A stretch of DNA of 64,000 nt from Mesorhizobium mediterraneum (GCF_002284565.1 NZ_NPKI01000004.1:35100-99099), one strand, 5' to 3'. Shown: positions 53,999 through 63,905, counted from the first letter of the stretch. Program-made: numbers and translations. The notes: generated by a model not told the origin, from the letters alone.

Positions 53999-54046
53999 CA
54001 TGGTGCTGATTTGCGCCAGCAACCCGTCCTTGAGGCGGGTTTTTTT
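53999..54046 (+). ncRNA. Candidate short sRNA with promoter and terminator
   Basis: A promoter-like pair TTGCTA (53964-53969) and TGC-TAGATA (53987-53992, extended -10) is spaced by 17 bp. Some 28 bp on, AACCCG/CGGGTT forms a stem with a T7 run (54040-54046). The transcript would be about 48 nt. Both flanking genes run on the minus strand, so the terminator serves neither of them. Family and targets are unknown. The remaining space from 53843 holds no other feature that I can support. Confidence 0.45.
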
Positions 54047-54109
54047 GTATGCCTTGCTCGCCGGCTCTGCCTTCGCCAGGCGCGGCAAGTCTCGGGTCCG
54101 TTCTCCGCT

Positions 54110-55342
54110 TCAGGCCATCGCGGCGGCGCTGCGCCGCGCCTTCCACAACAGCAGCACCATGGCCACTATGTTCAGCAGGTTCCAGGCAATGCCGTTGAGG
54201 AACGCGGCGGCATAGGAACCGGTCAGATCGTAAATCCAGCCCGACATCCAGCCGCCGATCGCCATGCCGAAGATCGTCGCCATGATGACGATGCCTACGC
54301 GCTGGCCGGCCTCTCGGGCCGGCATGTATTCCCGCACGATGATGGCATAGCAAGGCACGATTCCGCCTTGCGACAGGCCGAAGACCAGCGAGACGACGTA
54401 AAGCGAGGCGAGCCCGTCGAAGGGGATGTAGAGCAACAACGACAAGGCTTGCAGCACCGAGCCGATCAGCAGGGTTTTCACGCCGCCGATGCGATCGGCA
54501 AGGAAGCCGGACGCCAGCCGGCTGACGACGCCCGCCGCCATCATGATCGACAGCATGTCGGCGCCCCGCGCAACGCCATAGCCGAGGTCCATGCAATAGG
54601 CGACGATATGGACCTGAGGCATCGACATCGCCACGCAGCAGCTAAGGCCGGCGACGACGAGCAGCACCTGCAGGGCTGCCGGCGACAGCGATATCGGCTG
54701 GACGGGCCGGCTGCCGGGTGAACCGGAAATGGCGGCGCGTGGTGCGCCGCGCCTGAGCAGCAGGATCAGCGGCACCATGGTCACGAGGCAGACGACACCG
54801 ATCGCGGCATAGGTGAAACGCCAGCCTTCGCTCTGCATGATATAGGGCATAACCATCGGCCAGATCGCCCCGGCGAGATAGCTGCCGGCAGCGGCAGCCG
54901 ACACCGCGACGCCGCGCCGGCGGTTGAACCAGTGCGAGATGTCGGCGATCAACGGCCCGAAGATCGCCGAGGTGCCGACGCCGATCAAAACACCCTGGAC
55001 AAGGGTGAACTGCAGCACCGAGGTGGTCAGCGACGCCAGCAGGAAACCGGCACCGAGCGCCACCGAGGCAATGAGCGCCGGTATCCAGTAGCCCATGCGG
55101 TCGATGGCGCGACCGATCGCAACATTGCCGACGGCGAAGCCGACCATGGTCGCGGTATAGGGCATCGACGCGGCGGCGCGATCGACGCCGAATTCCGCCT
55201 GCATGGCGGGGAGGACCACGACCACCGCCCACATGCCGACACCGCCGATCGTCGACAGCAGCATCGAGATGCCGAGCCGCATCCAGGCATAGGCGCTGTC
55301 GATGCCGGGGCTGCTTGCCTGGCTAGAGACGGTTGTGATCAA
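54110..55342 (-). CDS. Major facilitator superfamily transporter
   Basis: A 410-residue inner-membrane carrier with twelve predicted helices. Helix 2-3 loop GFAVGNVAIGRAIDRMGYW and the second-half counterpart SGFLADRIGGVKTLLIG are the conserved MFS loops. It resembles monocarboxylate/oxalate-formate-type transporters (GPLIADISHWFNRRRGVAVSAAAAGSYLAGA), so an organic acid is a reasonable but unproven substrate. Monocistronic; nothing nearby suggests a pathway. Confidence 0.9.
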   Translation of the reverse strand: MITTVSSQASSPGIDSAYAWMRLGISMLLSTIGGVGMWAVVVVLPAMQAEFGVDRAAASMPYTATMVGFAVGNVAIGRAIDRMGYWIPALIASVALGAGFLLASLTTSVLQFTLVQGVLIGVGTSAIFGPLIADISHWFNRRRGVAVSAAAAGSYLAGAIWPMVMPYIMQSEGWRFTYAAIGVVCLVTMVPLILLLRRGAPRAAISGSPGSRPVQPISLSPAALQVLLVVAGLSCCVAMSMPQVHIVAYCMDLGYGVARGADMLSIMMAAGVVSRLASGFLADRIGGVKTLLIGSVLQALSLLLYIPFDGLASLYVVSLVFGLSQGGIVPCYAIIVREYMPAREAGQRVGIVIMATIFGMAIGGWMSGWIYDLTGSYAAAFLNGIAWNLLNIVAMVLLLWKARRSAAAMA

Positions 55343-55518
55343 GGCGTTTCCTGTCCGCGGTTCTGCAAAATCGACCGGTTCAACACCACTATCGGCACAT
55401 TCGTGGCGCCGTGCAGCGCCACATCACGCAATCCGTGGCTCCAGGGATTTAAGCTGAAATGGAACAGTGGCCGCCGTCCCGGAGTTTTCCATTAACTCAC
55501 CGATGGAAGGAGGTTGTC

Positions 55519-55806
55519 ATGACCGCGAAAAGGAAATGGTCGGCCGAGGTGAACGAGCACAGCGATGCGCTGGACCTCGAGGAACATGTCTTCGAATCCC
55601 ACGACCCCAAGAAGATCGCGGCCTCGCTCAAGCGATCGGCCGAGCACAGCGATCGGCGCAAGGCCGAGCCGTTCCAGTCCGCCATGTCGATGCTGAATTT
55701 CTACATCAACCGTGCCGGTAAGAACCTGCCGGCCAAGCAGAAGAAAGTGCTGGAGGACGCCAAGGACGAACTGCGCGCAGCGTTTGGGCGTCCGCGAGAA
55801 GACTAA
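55519..55806 (+). CDS. DUF3175 domain-containing protein
   Basis: A 95-residue, highly charged soluble protein: KRKWSAEVNEHSDALDLEEHVFESHDPKKIAASLKRSAE at the N terminus and FQSAMSMLNFYINRAGKNL at the C terminus, both typical of DUF3175. Function unknown. GAAGGAGG lies 6 bp before the ATG, an unusually strong ribosome-binding site. It converges with the FadR-type gene. Confidence 0.85.
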   Translation: MTAKRKWSAEVNEHSDALDLEEHVFESHDPKKIAASLKRSAEHSDRRKAEPFQSAMSMLNFYINRAGKNLPAKQKKVLEDAKDELRAAFGRPRED

Positions 55807-55851
55807 GGCGCCGGCAGGAAACTTCGCGGGCGCGACATCCGACGCGCTTTG

Positions 55852-56628
55852 TCAGCGCGACTTGATGACGCCGTCGGTGTTGGCCAACAGCTTGCGGACC
55901 GCGTTGCGCGCCGCATCCGGCCGCTGCAGGCGGATGCTCTTCTCGATCGCCTCGTGCAGCTTCTGCGCATGCTGCAAATCGTCCAGCTCCCGCGTCGTAT
56001 AGGCGAACAGATGATCGAAAGCCGATTCGATCAGAACGCCGAGCGGCACCAGGAGATCGTTGCCCGAGGCACGCAGGATGGCCAGATGAAAACGCGTATC
56101 GGCGCGGGTGCGCTCCTGCAGCGTCGTCGCCTCCCGCATCTCCCGGCAGGCCTGGCTGATCTCGGCCATTTGCTCGTCCGTGCGCCGCATCGCGGCAAAG
56201 GCGGTCGCTTCCGGCTCGATGATGTGGCGGAACTCCTGCACCGTTTTCAGGAACACCTCGCGGTCGGGCGATGTCGCGTACCAGGCGAGCACGTCGCGAT
56301 CGAGCAGGTTCCAGCGCTCTTTCGGCTCGACCCAGCTGCCGATCTTGGGGCGCGAGGCCAGCAGGCTCTTGGCCATCAGCATCTTGATCGCTTCGCGCAC
56401 CGCCGAGCGGCTGACGTCGAAGGTCTCCGACCACTTGGCTTCGTTGGGCAGGATGGTTCCCGGCGGATAGTCGCCGCGCACGATCCTCAGACCAATCTCA
56501 TTGGCCAGCGACGCATGCACGCTCGATCCAGGCATGCGCGCCGCATCCGCACGGCGAACGGCGGTCGGGCGCTCGGCGGACGCCGCCTTGGCCGGTGTTT
56601 TTCCCTTATTCGGCTTGCCGTCCCGCAT
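55852..56628 (-). CDS. FadR-type (GntR/FCD) transcriptional regulator, copy 1
   Basis: A 258-residue regulator. The winged helix-turn-helix (LANEIGLRIVRGDYPPGTILPNEAKW, then DVSRSAVREAIKMLMAKSLL) lies at residues about 40-105. The all-helical FCD ligand domain follows; DTRFHLAILRASGN carries the usual aspartate and histidine metal ligands. It is nearly identical over most of its length to the regulator at 58915-59712; they differ mainly at the N terminus and near the C-terminal end. It lies downstream of the epimerase-like gene on the same strand, 100 bp apart. Confidence 0.92.
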   Translation of the reverse strand: MRDGKPNKGKTPAKAASAERPTAVRRADAARMPGSSVHASLANEIGLRIVRGDYPPGTILPNEAKWSETFDVSRSAVREAIKMLMAKSLLASRPKIGSWVEPKERWNLLDRDVLAWYATSPDREVFLKTVQEFRHIIEPEATAFAAMRRTDEQMAEISQACREMREATTLQERTRADTRFHLAILRASGNDLLVPLGVLIESAFDHLFAYTTRELDDLQHAQKLHEAIEKSIRLQRPDAARNAVRKLLANTDGVIKSR

Positions 56629-56728
56629 GTGCTCACAAAGTCCGGATTCCGAAGACTGTCAAGCACGGGAAAGACCCCGGGTTGGAAACCCGGCCGCCGT
56701 GCACAGATCAGCCAGGATCGACGCCCTG

Positions 56729-57625
56729 TCAGGCCGTCTTGACGTATTTCCGCCAGCTATGCTCAGGACGAAACCCGAGCACGTCCCGCGCTTTGCGGTT
56801 GGAGAGCAGCGTCTCGTATTCGCCAAGTTCGCCCTTAACCGGCACGTCAGGATAAAACCGCCTCAGCAGTTCGGCCGTCGGCAGGTCGGACGAAGTGTCG
56901 TCGTTGGCGGCGTTGAACACCTGATAGCCGAGCCCGTCCTTCTCGATAGCGCGCAACGTGATCTGGCCGAGATCGCGCGCGTCGATGTAGCTCCAGGCGA
57001 TCCGCTTGCGGAAACCCGGATCGGCGAACCATTTCGGAAACAGCGAATATTCGTGCGGTTCGATGACGTTGCCGATGCGCAAAGCGTAGATGTCGATGCC
57101 GCTGCGCAGCGCGAAGGCACGCGCCGTCTTCTCGTTGACGATCTTGGACAGCGCATAGCTGTCCATCGGATCGACATCATAGTCCTCGTCGAGCGGGAAA
57201 TGCGTCGGGTCGCGCGGCTCGTTGGCAAAGACCAGGCCGTAAGTTGTCTCGCTGGAAGCGATCACCACCTTGCGGATGCCGAGCTTCACCGCCGCCTCGA
57301 TGACATTGTAGGTGCCAAGCGCGTTGATGCGGAACACCTCGTTATCGGGCGTGATCATGATGCGCGGGATCGCCGCGAAATGCACCACGGCATCGACCGG
57401 CTGCGCGCGCAGCGACGGGTCGAACTCGTGCAGGCCCATATAGCTGGACAGTGCATTGAACACCTGCCCGCTGTCGGTGATGTCGGTGATCAGCGTGCGC
57501 ACCTTGGGATTGTCGAGCGGCTTGGTATCGATGTTGAGCACCTGGCAGCCCTGCTCGACCAGATACTGCACGACATGACGCCCGGCCTTGCCGCTGCCGC
57601 CGGTGAACATGATCCGCTTGGTCAT
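56729..57625 (-). CDS. NAD-dependent epimerase/dehydratase family protein
   Basis: A 298-residue extended short-chain dehydrogenase. The N-terminal cofactor motif is MFTGGSGKAGRHVV; a YALSK active-site motif (Tyr/Lys) is present, with SSETTYG upstream of it. The fold matches GalE-like sugar enzymes and uronate dehydrogenases; the product is undetermined. The ATG at 57625 has GGAGAGC upstream. It is divergent from the beta-hydroxyacid dehydrogenase gene, with the palindrome at 57659 between, so both are probably controlled by the FadR-type regulators and act in sugar-acid catabolism. Confidence 0.85.
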   Translation of the reverse strand: MTKRIMFTGGSGKAGRHVVQYLVEQGCQVLNIDTKPLDNPKVRTLITDITDSGQVFNALSSYMGLHEFDPSLRAQPVDAVVHFAAIPRIMITPDNEVFRINALGTYNVIEAAVKLGIRKVVIASSETTYGLVFANEPRDPTHFPLDEDYDVDPMDSYALSKIVNEKTARAFALRSGIDIYALRIGNVIEPHEYSLFPKWFADPGFRKRIAWSYIDARDLGQITLRAIEKDGLGYQVFNAANDDTSSDLPTAELLRRFYPDVPVKGELGEYETLLSNRKARDVLGFRPEHSWRKYVKTA

Positions 57626-57658
57626 TTTTGCTCTCCACATTCCGTAGGATTCATGTGT

Positions 57659-57671
57659 ATTGTCAGACAAT
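57659..57671. promoter_or_regulatory. Palindromic operator ATTGTCAGACAAT
   Basis: A perfect 13-bp palindrome in the divergent promoter of the epimerase and dehydrogenase genes. The TTGTC-N-GACAA core is a form bound by FadR-subfamily GntR regulators. Similar sequences lie at 61124-61134 and 63116-63126. Confidence 0.7.
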
Positions 57672-57780
57672 ATGGCATTCCGCAATCGCCGACCATCGCC
57701 TGCGGCAAAAACCCGCTTCAACAATTCGCCTGCCAAAGCGCAGCACCGTCATCGATACCAGCAACACAGGACGACACGAC

Positions 57781-58707
57781 ATGAATACGACTGCCGCGAG
57801 CGAAAAGATCGGCTTCATCGGGCTTGGCCTGATGGGACACGGGATCGCCAAGAACATCGTCGACAAGGGCTATGCCCTGACGTTTCTCGGCCGCAAAAAC
57901 CGCGCTCCGGCGGACGACCTGCTCGGCCGTGGCGCGAAGGAAGCGGCGACCTCGCGCGATGTCGCAGCGGCATCCGATATCGTCTTCATCTGCGTCACCG
58001 GCTCGCGCGAGGTCGAAGCCATCATCCGCGGACCCGGCGGCCTCAAGGAGGGCCTGAAAAAGGGCTCGATGGTCGTCGATTGCTCCACCTCGGATCCGAC
58101 CTCGACCGTAGCGCTTGCCGCCGAACTCAAGGCGCTCGGCGTCGACTATGTCGATGCCCCGCTCAGCCGCACGCCGAAGGAGGCGTGGGAGGGCACGCTC
58201 GACGCCATGGTCGGTGCGTCCGACGCGGTCTTTGCCCGGCTGAAGCCGGTGCTCGACACCTGGGCTGGCCGCATCGTCCATATCGGCGACACCGGCGATG
58301 GCCACCGCATGAAGCTGCTCAACAATTTCATCTCGCTGGGCTATGCGGCGATCTATTCCGAGGCGCTGGCGCTGGCGCAGAAGGTCGGCATCTCGCCGCC
58401 GCGCTTCGACAGCGTCATCCGCAACGGCCGCATGGATTGCGGCTTCTACCAGACCTTCATGCGCTGGACGCTCGAAGGCGACCGCGACGCGCACAAATTC
58501 ACCATCGCCAACGCCTTCAAGGACCTCACCTATCTCGAATCGATGGCGGGTGCTGCCGGCATCGCCAACCCGCTCGGCAATGCCACGAAGAACGCCTTCG
58601 CCGGCGCCTTCGCCGCCGGGCCCGCCGATCAATATGTGCCGATGCTGGCAACGCATATCGGCAAGATCAACGGCGTCGACCTGACACCGAGCAAGGACGG
58701 CAAGTAG
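57781..58707 (+). CDS. 3-hydroxyisobutyrate dehydrogenase-family oxidoreductase
   Basis: A 308-residue beta-hydroxyacid dehydrogenase. The Rossmann motif is IGFIGLGLMGHGIAKNI; DAPLSRTPKEAWEGTL corresponds to the substrate-binding strand and MKLLNNFI carries the catalytic lysine. Relatives act on 3-hydroxyisobutyrate, tartronate semialdehyde, L-threonate or 6-phosphogluconate-like acids; the context of sugar-acid genes favours one of the latter. The ATG at 57781 begins a short non-conserved leader before the Rossmann motif. Confidence 0.88.
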   Translation: MNTTAASEKIGFIGLGLMGHGIAKNIVDKGYALTFLGRKNRAPADDLLGRGAKEAATSRDVAAASDIVFICVTGSREVEAIIRGPGGLKEGLKKGSMVVDCSTSDPTSTVALAAELKALGVDYVDAPLSRTPKEAWEGTLDAMVGASDAVFARLKPVLDTWAGRIVHIGDTGDGHRMKLLNNFISLGYAAIYSEALALAQKVGISPPRFDSVIRNGRMDCGFYQTFMRWTLEGDRDAHKFTIANAFKDLTYLESMAGAAGIANPLGNATKNAFAGAFAAGPADQYVPMLATHIGKINGVDLTPSKDGK

Positions 58708-58744
58708 TAGAAGATTTGAGGTGACCGACCTTAGTGTTTGGTCA

Positions 58745-58890
58745 AGGCTGGCGCTGCCCCCTCGGCTGCCTGCCGGGCACCCTCATTCCGGAGTAGGCGC
58801 GGTCGGCGAAGCGGCCGATCTCCCCCGCAAGGGGGGGGAGATTGGACGTCACTTCGGCTTTCGCCAATCGCCAACGTAAGGCAGGGGCAG
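58745..58890. repeat. Degenerate CTCCCC/GGGGAG repeat element
   Basis: A hairpin ATCTCCCCC-GCAA-GGGGGGGGAG (58818-58841), flanked by CTGCCGGGCA and GCGGTCGGCGAAGCGGCCG, resembles the elements at 8845-8958 and 32076-32217 but only one half is intact. It fills the gap between the dehydrogenase gene and the second FadR-type gene. Confidence 0.65.
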
Positions 58891-58914
58891 ACGGCGCCAG
58901 CCTTGCTGGATGAA

Positions 58915-59712
58915 TTACCGCCGTGACCGTCCGATAACGTCGTCAGTGTTGGCGAGTAGTCTGTGCACTGCCGTGCGGGCTGCAGCCGGCCGCTGGAGAC
59001 GGATGTTCTTCTCGATGGCCTCATGCAGCGCCTGCGCCCGAGGCTGGTCGCTGGTTTCGCGCGTGACGAAAACGAAGAGGTGGTCGAGCGCCGATTCGAT
59101 CAGCACGCCGAGCGGCACCAGGAGATCGTTGCCCGAGGCACGCAGGATGGCCAGATGAAAACGGGTATCCGCGCGGGTGCGTTCCGGCAGCGTCGCCGCC
59201 TCCCCCATCTCCCGGCAGGCCTGGCTGATCTCGGCCATCTGTTCGTCGCTACGCCGGATCGCGGCAAAGGCGCTGGCTTCCGGCTCGATGATGTGACGAA
59301 ACTCCTGCACCGTGCGCAGGAACATTTCGCGATCGGGCGCCGTCGCGTACCAGGCGAGCACGTCGCGATCGAGTAGATTCCAGCGCTCCTTCGGCTCGAC
59401 CCAGCTGCCGATCTTCGGGCGTGAGGCGAGCAGGCTCTTGGCCATCAGCATCTTGATCGCCTCGCGCACGGCCGAGCGGCTGACGTCGAAGGTCTCCGAC
59501 CATTTAGCTTCGTTGGGCAGGATGGTTCCCGGCGGATAGTCGCCGCGCACGATCCGAAGACCGATCTCGTTGGCCAGCGACGCATGCACGCTCGATCCGG
59601 GGATCAGCGCCGCGTCGGCACGGCGAGCGCCGACCGGACGGGCGGCCCGTGCCTTGATCTTGGCCCGTTCCTTGACCGTGGTAAGTCGCTTTTTCGGTCT
59701 TGCGTCCGGCAT
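58915..59712 (-). CDS. FadR-type (GntR/FCD) transcriptional regulator, copy 2
   Basis: A 265-residue regulator. From residue about 30 (IPGSSVHASLANEIGLRIVRG) it is almost identical to the protein at 55852-56628, including the whole helix-turn-helix, so both should recognise the same operator. Differences cluster in the last 60 residues of the FCD domain (VFVTRETSDQPRAQALHEAIEKN against AYTTRELDDLQHAQKLHEAIEKS), where ligand response might differ. GGGGGAA precedes the ATG at 59712. It lies 135 bp after the binding-protein gene, probably in one operon with it. Confidence 0.92.
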   Translation of the reverse strand: MPDARPKKRLTTVKERAKIKARAARPVGARRADAALIPGSSVHASLANEIGLRIVRGDYPPGTILPNEAKWSETFDVSRSAVREAIKMLMAKSLLASRPKIGSWVEPKERWNLLDRDVLAWYATAPDREMFLRTVQEFRHIIEPEASAFAAIRRSDEQMAEISQACREMGEAATLPERTRADTRFHLAILRASGNDLLVPLGVLIESALDHLFVFVTRETSDQPRAQALHEAIEKNIRLQRPAAARTAVHRLLANTDDVIGRSRR

Positions 59713-59847
59713 CCACGTTCCCCCGGTGCAGGCTGAACTCAAGGCGCGGCAAAGCAGGAGCGGTTCGCCCCGGCAATGTCGCCTCGCACGTTTCATGAAC
59801 CGGCGTGACGGGGCGCCCGTCGATCGGACGCCCCGAAAACTGCGAAC

Positions 59848-60837
59848 CTACTTCTGGATGCAGGTGTCGACCGTATCTTTGGTGCACTCGTCGAGACCGG
59901 TGAAGACTGGATCGGCGACGGGCTTGCCTTCGACCAGGTCGATCATCACCGAGGGCGCCTTGTAGCCCATCTCGAACGGCCGTTGGCCGACCAGCGCGGT
60001 CACCAGACCCTCCTTGGCAATGGCCACTTCATCACCGATCGTATCGGCGGCGCCGATGACGAACTCGTTCTTGGCGATCTTGTCGGCCATCGGCTTGAAC
60101 AGGTCGCGATAGGGCTGCGGCGCGCCGAACAGCGGCCAGCCGCCCATGATGCCGAAGGCGTCGAGATCGGGATTGGCGGCGAGGATATCGGTCATCGCCT
60201 GCACGCCCTTGGCGCCGTCGTCATTGGTGAACACCGGGCAGCCGGCAACTTCGGTCCAGCCGCCCTCGCCGGCGAGCGCCGGGAGATCCTTCTGGCCTGT
60301 AAGCGCGTCGCGCATGCCTTGGGCGCGGCGCAGGATGTTGTCGGCCGCCGGATTGCCTTGGATGGTGCAGATCTTGCCGCCATCCGGCTTGCCCTTCTTG
60401 ATGTACTCGCCGATCTTGTATCCCATCAGGTAGTTGTCGGTGCCGAGATAGGTCTTGCGCAGCCCCGCATCTTCCTTGCTGAGGTCGGCGTCGAGCGTCA
60501 TGATCGGGATCGACGGATTGGCGCTTTTGATCGTCTGCGCGATCAGCGGCGCGTTGGACGGCGAAATGGCCATCGCCACTGTATCGGGCTTGCTCAGCAT
60601 GTCCTGAACGATCTGGGCTTCGCCGGCCTCGTCCGAGGTCGATGCCGGGCCGGTGTAGAAGCACTCATACTCCGAGCTGGCATTTTCCTTGTTCCATTTC
60701 TGGCAACCCTGGTTGATGGCCTCGAAGAACGGATTGTCGAGCCCCTTCACCACGATGACGAGCTGTTTCTTGGCCAAAGCCGGCCCGGCACCCAACGCCA
60801 TGACGGCGACGGCGGCGAGCAATAGTGATTTCCTCAT
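59848..60837 (-). CDS. Sugar-type ABC transporter substrate-binding protein (FrcB-like)
   Basis: A 329-residue periplasmic protein, signal peptide KSLLLAAVAVMALGAGPALA, with the ribose-binding-protein fold: LVIVVKGLDNPFFEAINQGCQKW, then MAISPSNAPLIAQTIKSANPSIPIMTLDADL and GLVTALVGQRPFEMGYKA. It is transcribed divergently from its ATPase and permease genes, with a 430-bp space between that holds the palindrome at 61124. Sugar acid or ketose is a likely ligand. Confidence 0.9.
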   Translation of the reverse strand: MRKSLLLAAVAVMALGAGPALAKKQLVIVVKGLDNPFFEAINQGCQKWNKENASSEYECFYTGPASTSDEAGEAQIVQDMLSKPDTVAMAISPSNAPLIAQTIKSANPSIPIMTLDADLSKEDAGLRKTYLGTDNYLMGYKIGEYIKKGKPDGGKICTIQGNPAADNILRRAQGMRDALTGQKDLPALAGEGGWTEVAGCPVFTNDDGAKGVQAMTDILAANPDLDAFGIMGGWPLFGAPQPYRDLFKPMADKIAKNEFVIGAADTIGDEVAIAKEGLVTALVGQRPFEMGYKAPSVMIDLVEGKPVADPVFTGLDECTKDTVDTCIQK

Positions 60838-61123
60838 GTCAGTCCTCCCTTGAAACAGACGGACACGGCGTGCCCGCCACACAGACCAGCCCGGGTCAAG
60901 CGATGACAGAGGTTCGTTTCGCGAGCGCTCGTGTCGCCAAGCCGGGCCGATAAGCATTTCCAGATGCGGTAGCAGACCAGCGCGATACGGACGCTGCCAG
61001 ATCCTCGACCGATAAACCTCCGCCTACTCCGCCCGGCGAGCCGGAACAGGAGATCGGCATAATCTCCTCCGGCGCTTAGCTAATATCGGCTTGCGACGAA
61101 CGTCAATTGCTATTTGTCCTACA

Positions 61124-61134
61124 AAACGGATTTT
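61124..61134. promoter_or_regulatory. Operator-like palindrome TTGTCCTACAA in the divergent ABC promoter
   Basis: TTGT-CCT-ACAA is a variant of the TTGTC-N-GACAA site, located 144 bp before the ATPase start and 287 bp from the binding-protein start. The 430-bp space (60838-61267) otherwise shows no gene; long frames crossing it lack ribosome-binding sites and similarity. Confidence 0.5.
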
Positions 61135-61267
61135 TCGAAAGAAGCCGCTGTTGACGCCAAGGGGGCATGTGCGTAAATGGGCGAAAGCGCTGTTTCCGGG
61201 AGGGGCCGGAAAAGAGCGAGGGCCGCGGCAGAACCGCCGGCCGAAAGCACGGGGAGGAAGCAGTCTG

Positions 61268-62008
<741 letters not shown>

Positions 62009-62048
62009 TGTCAGCGGGTTCCACCACGCAAGCAAATAAAGGTCGACG

Positions 62049-63047
62049 ATGGCAGTAACTCTTGACCAGACGATCGCGCAGAAACAGCACACTTTGCTGA
62101 GCAGGGTGTTTGCCAGCCAGACCTTCTGGGTGGTGATCGCGGTCATCCTCGCCTGTCTGTTCCTGTCCGTGGCCACGGATTCCTTCGCCACGACGAAGAA
62201 CCTCTACAACATCACCCGCAACGTCACTTTCGTCGCCATTGTGGCGCTCGGAATGACGTTCGTCATCATCACCGGCGGCATCGACCTGTCGGTCGGCTCG
62301 GTACTTTGCCTGTGCTCGATGGTGCTGGCCGTCACCATGCATGCCGGCTACGGCATCGAGGTCGGCATCGCCGCTGCGATCGCGACAGCGCTGATTATCG
62401 GCGCCTTCAACGGCATTTTGATCGCCTATCTCGGCTTTCCGCCCTTCGTGGTGACGCTCGGAATGCTGTCGATCGCCCGCAGCCTGGCCATGGTCGCCTC
62501 CAACAACACCGTCATCTTCCAGTTCGGGCCCGATCACGACAAGCTTCTGGCGTTGGGCGGCGGCGCCTGGGTGTTCGGCATCGCCAATCCGGTGCTCTAC
62601 ACCATCTTGCTGGCGCTGATCACCGGCTTCGTGCTGCGCTGGACGAAATTCGGCCGGCACATCTTCGCCATCGGTGGCAACGAGCATGCGGCGACGCTGA
62701 CCGGCGTTCCGGTGCGCCAGATCAAGGTCGCGGTCTACATGATCTCGGCGCTGGCAGCGGGCGTTGCCGGCATCATCCAGACCGGCTGGCTGGGCGCCGT
62801 CACCACCAATCTCGGCAACGGCATGGAGCTTCAGGTTATCGCCGCCACCGTCATCGGCGGCGCCAATTTGGCGGGCGGCATGGGTACGGCCTTTGGCGCC
62901 GTCGTCGGCGCAGCGCTGATCGAGGTGATCCGCAACAGTCTCGGCCTGCTCGGCATCAATGCGTTCTGGCAAGGTACCTTTATTGGCGGCGCTATTCTGA
63001 TGGCGGTCCTGTTCGACCGGCTACGCAATTTCAGGCGCAACGAATAG
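62049..63047 (+). CDS. Sugar-type ABC transporter permease (FrcC/RbsC family)
   Basis: A 332-residue permease with about nine helices. The family motif is ITGGIDLSVGSVLCLCSMVLAV; GIGGNEHAATL-like residues (AIGGNEHAATLTGVPVRQIK) and ATVIGGANLAGGMGTAFGAVVGA are conserved. It follows the ATPase by 40 bp and presumably works as a homodimer, since only one permease is encoded in this locus. Confidence 0.92.
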   Translation: MAVTLDQTIAQKQHTLLSRVFASQTFWVVIAVILACLFLSVATDSFATTKNLYNITRNVTFVAIVALGMTFVIITGGIDLSVGSVLCLCSMVLAVTMHAGYGIEVGIAAAIATALIIGAFNGILIAYLGFPPFVVTLGMLSIARSLAMVASNNTVIFQFGPDHDKLLALGGGAWVFGIANPVLYTILLALITGFVLRWTKFGRHIFAIGGNEHAATLTGVPVRQIKVAVYMISALAAGVAGIIQTGWLGAVTTNLGNGMELQVIAATVIGGANLAGGMGTAFGAVVGAALIEVIRNSLGLLGINAFWQGTFIGGAILMAVLFDRLRNFRRNE

Positions 63048-63115
63048 GACCATGATCCCGAACCGAAGGTCCGCGCCGGCGAAAGCGGCGCTGACCGTCG
63101 GTTCGGATAAGATCA

Positions 63116-63126
63116 TTGTCAAACAA
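63116..63126. promoter_or_regulatory. Operator-like sequence TTGTCAAACAA before the SDR gene
   Basis: It differs by one base from the perfect palindrome core TTGTCAGACAA at 57660-57670. It ends 11 bp before the SDR start, where a repressor would block translation initiation or a promoter in the gap. Confidence 0.5.
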
Positions 63127-63137
63127 AAGACAGTCTG

Positions 63138-63905
63138 ATGGTGAAATCCCTCTTCAGCCTCGACGGACGGCTGGTGCTGATCACCGGTTCCGGCCAGGGA
63201 ATCGGCTTTGCCCTGGCGCGGGGCCTTGCCGAGCATGGCGCGAGCGTGGTGCTGAACGGCCGCGATCCGGGCAAGGTCGCTGGTGCGGTGGCAAGGCTGG
63301 GCGACGCCGGCTTCAAGGCGCATGCCTCGATCTTCGACGTGACCGATTTTCATGCCGTCGATGAAGACATTGCCCGGATCGAGGCCGAGATCGGCGCCAT
63401 CGACATCCTCGTCAACAATGCCGGCGTGCAGTTCCGCGCGCCGCTCGAGGATTTTCCCGAGGAGCAGTGGGAGCGCCTGTTCAAGACCAATGTCTCGGGC
63501 GCCTTCCACGCCGGCAAGGCGGTGGCCCGGCACATGATTCCGCGCGGCAAAGGCAAGATCATCAACATCGGTTCGGTGCAAAGCGAGCTCGCCAGAACCG
63601 GCATCGCGCCCTACACGGCGACCAAGGGCGCGATCAGGAACCTGACCAGGGGCATGTGCGCCGACTGGGCGAAACACGGCCTGCAGATCAATGCCATCGC
63701 GCCCGGCTATTTCCGCACCGAGATGAACCAGGCGCTGGTCGACAATCCGGAATTCTCCGCCTGGCTGGAGAAGCGCACGCCGGCCGGGCGCTGGGGCAAT
63801 GTCGATGAACTGATCGGCGCCGCAGTCTTCCTGGCGTCGGATGCATCGTCCTTCGTCAATGGCCACACGCTTTATGTCGACGGCGGCCTGACCGCGTCGG
63901 TTTGA
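63138..63905 (+). CDS. SDR oxidoreductase, gluconate 5-dehydrogenase-like
   Basis: A 255-residue classical short-chain dehydrogenase. Cofactor motif TGSGQGIG near residue 17, NNAG near residue 90, and the catalytic Ser/Tyr/Lys in IGSVQSELARTGIAPYTATKGAI. The C-terminal half (MCADWAKHGLQINAIAPGYFRTEMNQALVDNPEFSAWL) is characteristic of the Ga5DH/IdnO group, which interconverts gluconate and 5-ketogluconate. It follows the FrcBCA-like permease by 90 bp, which supports sugar-acid use. Confidence 0.88.
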   Translation: MVKSLFSLDGRLVLITGSGQGIGFALARGLAEHGASVVLNGRDPGKVAGAVARLGDAGFKAHASIFDVTDFHAVDEDIARIEAEIGAIDILVNNAGVQFRAPLEDFPEEQWERLFKTNVSGAFHAGKAVARHMIPRGKGKIINIGSVQSELARTGIAPYTATKGAIRNLTRGMCADWAKHGLQINAIAPGYFRTEMNQALVDNPEFSAWLEKRTPAGRWGNVDELIGAAVFLASDASSFVNGHTLYVDGGLTASV

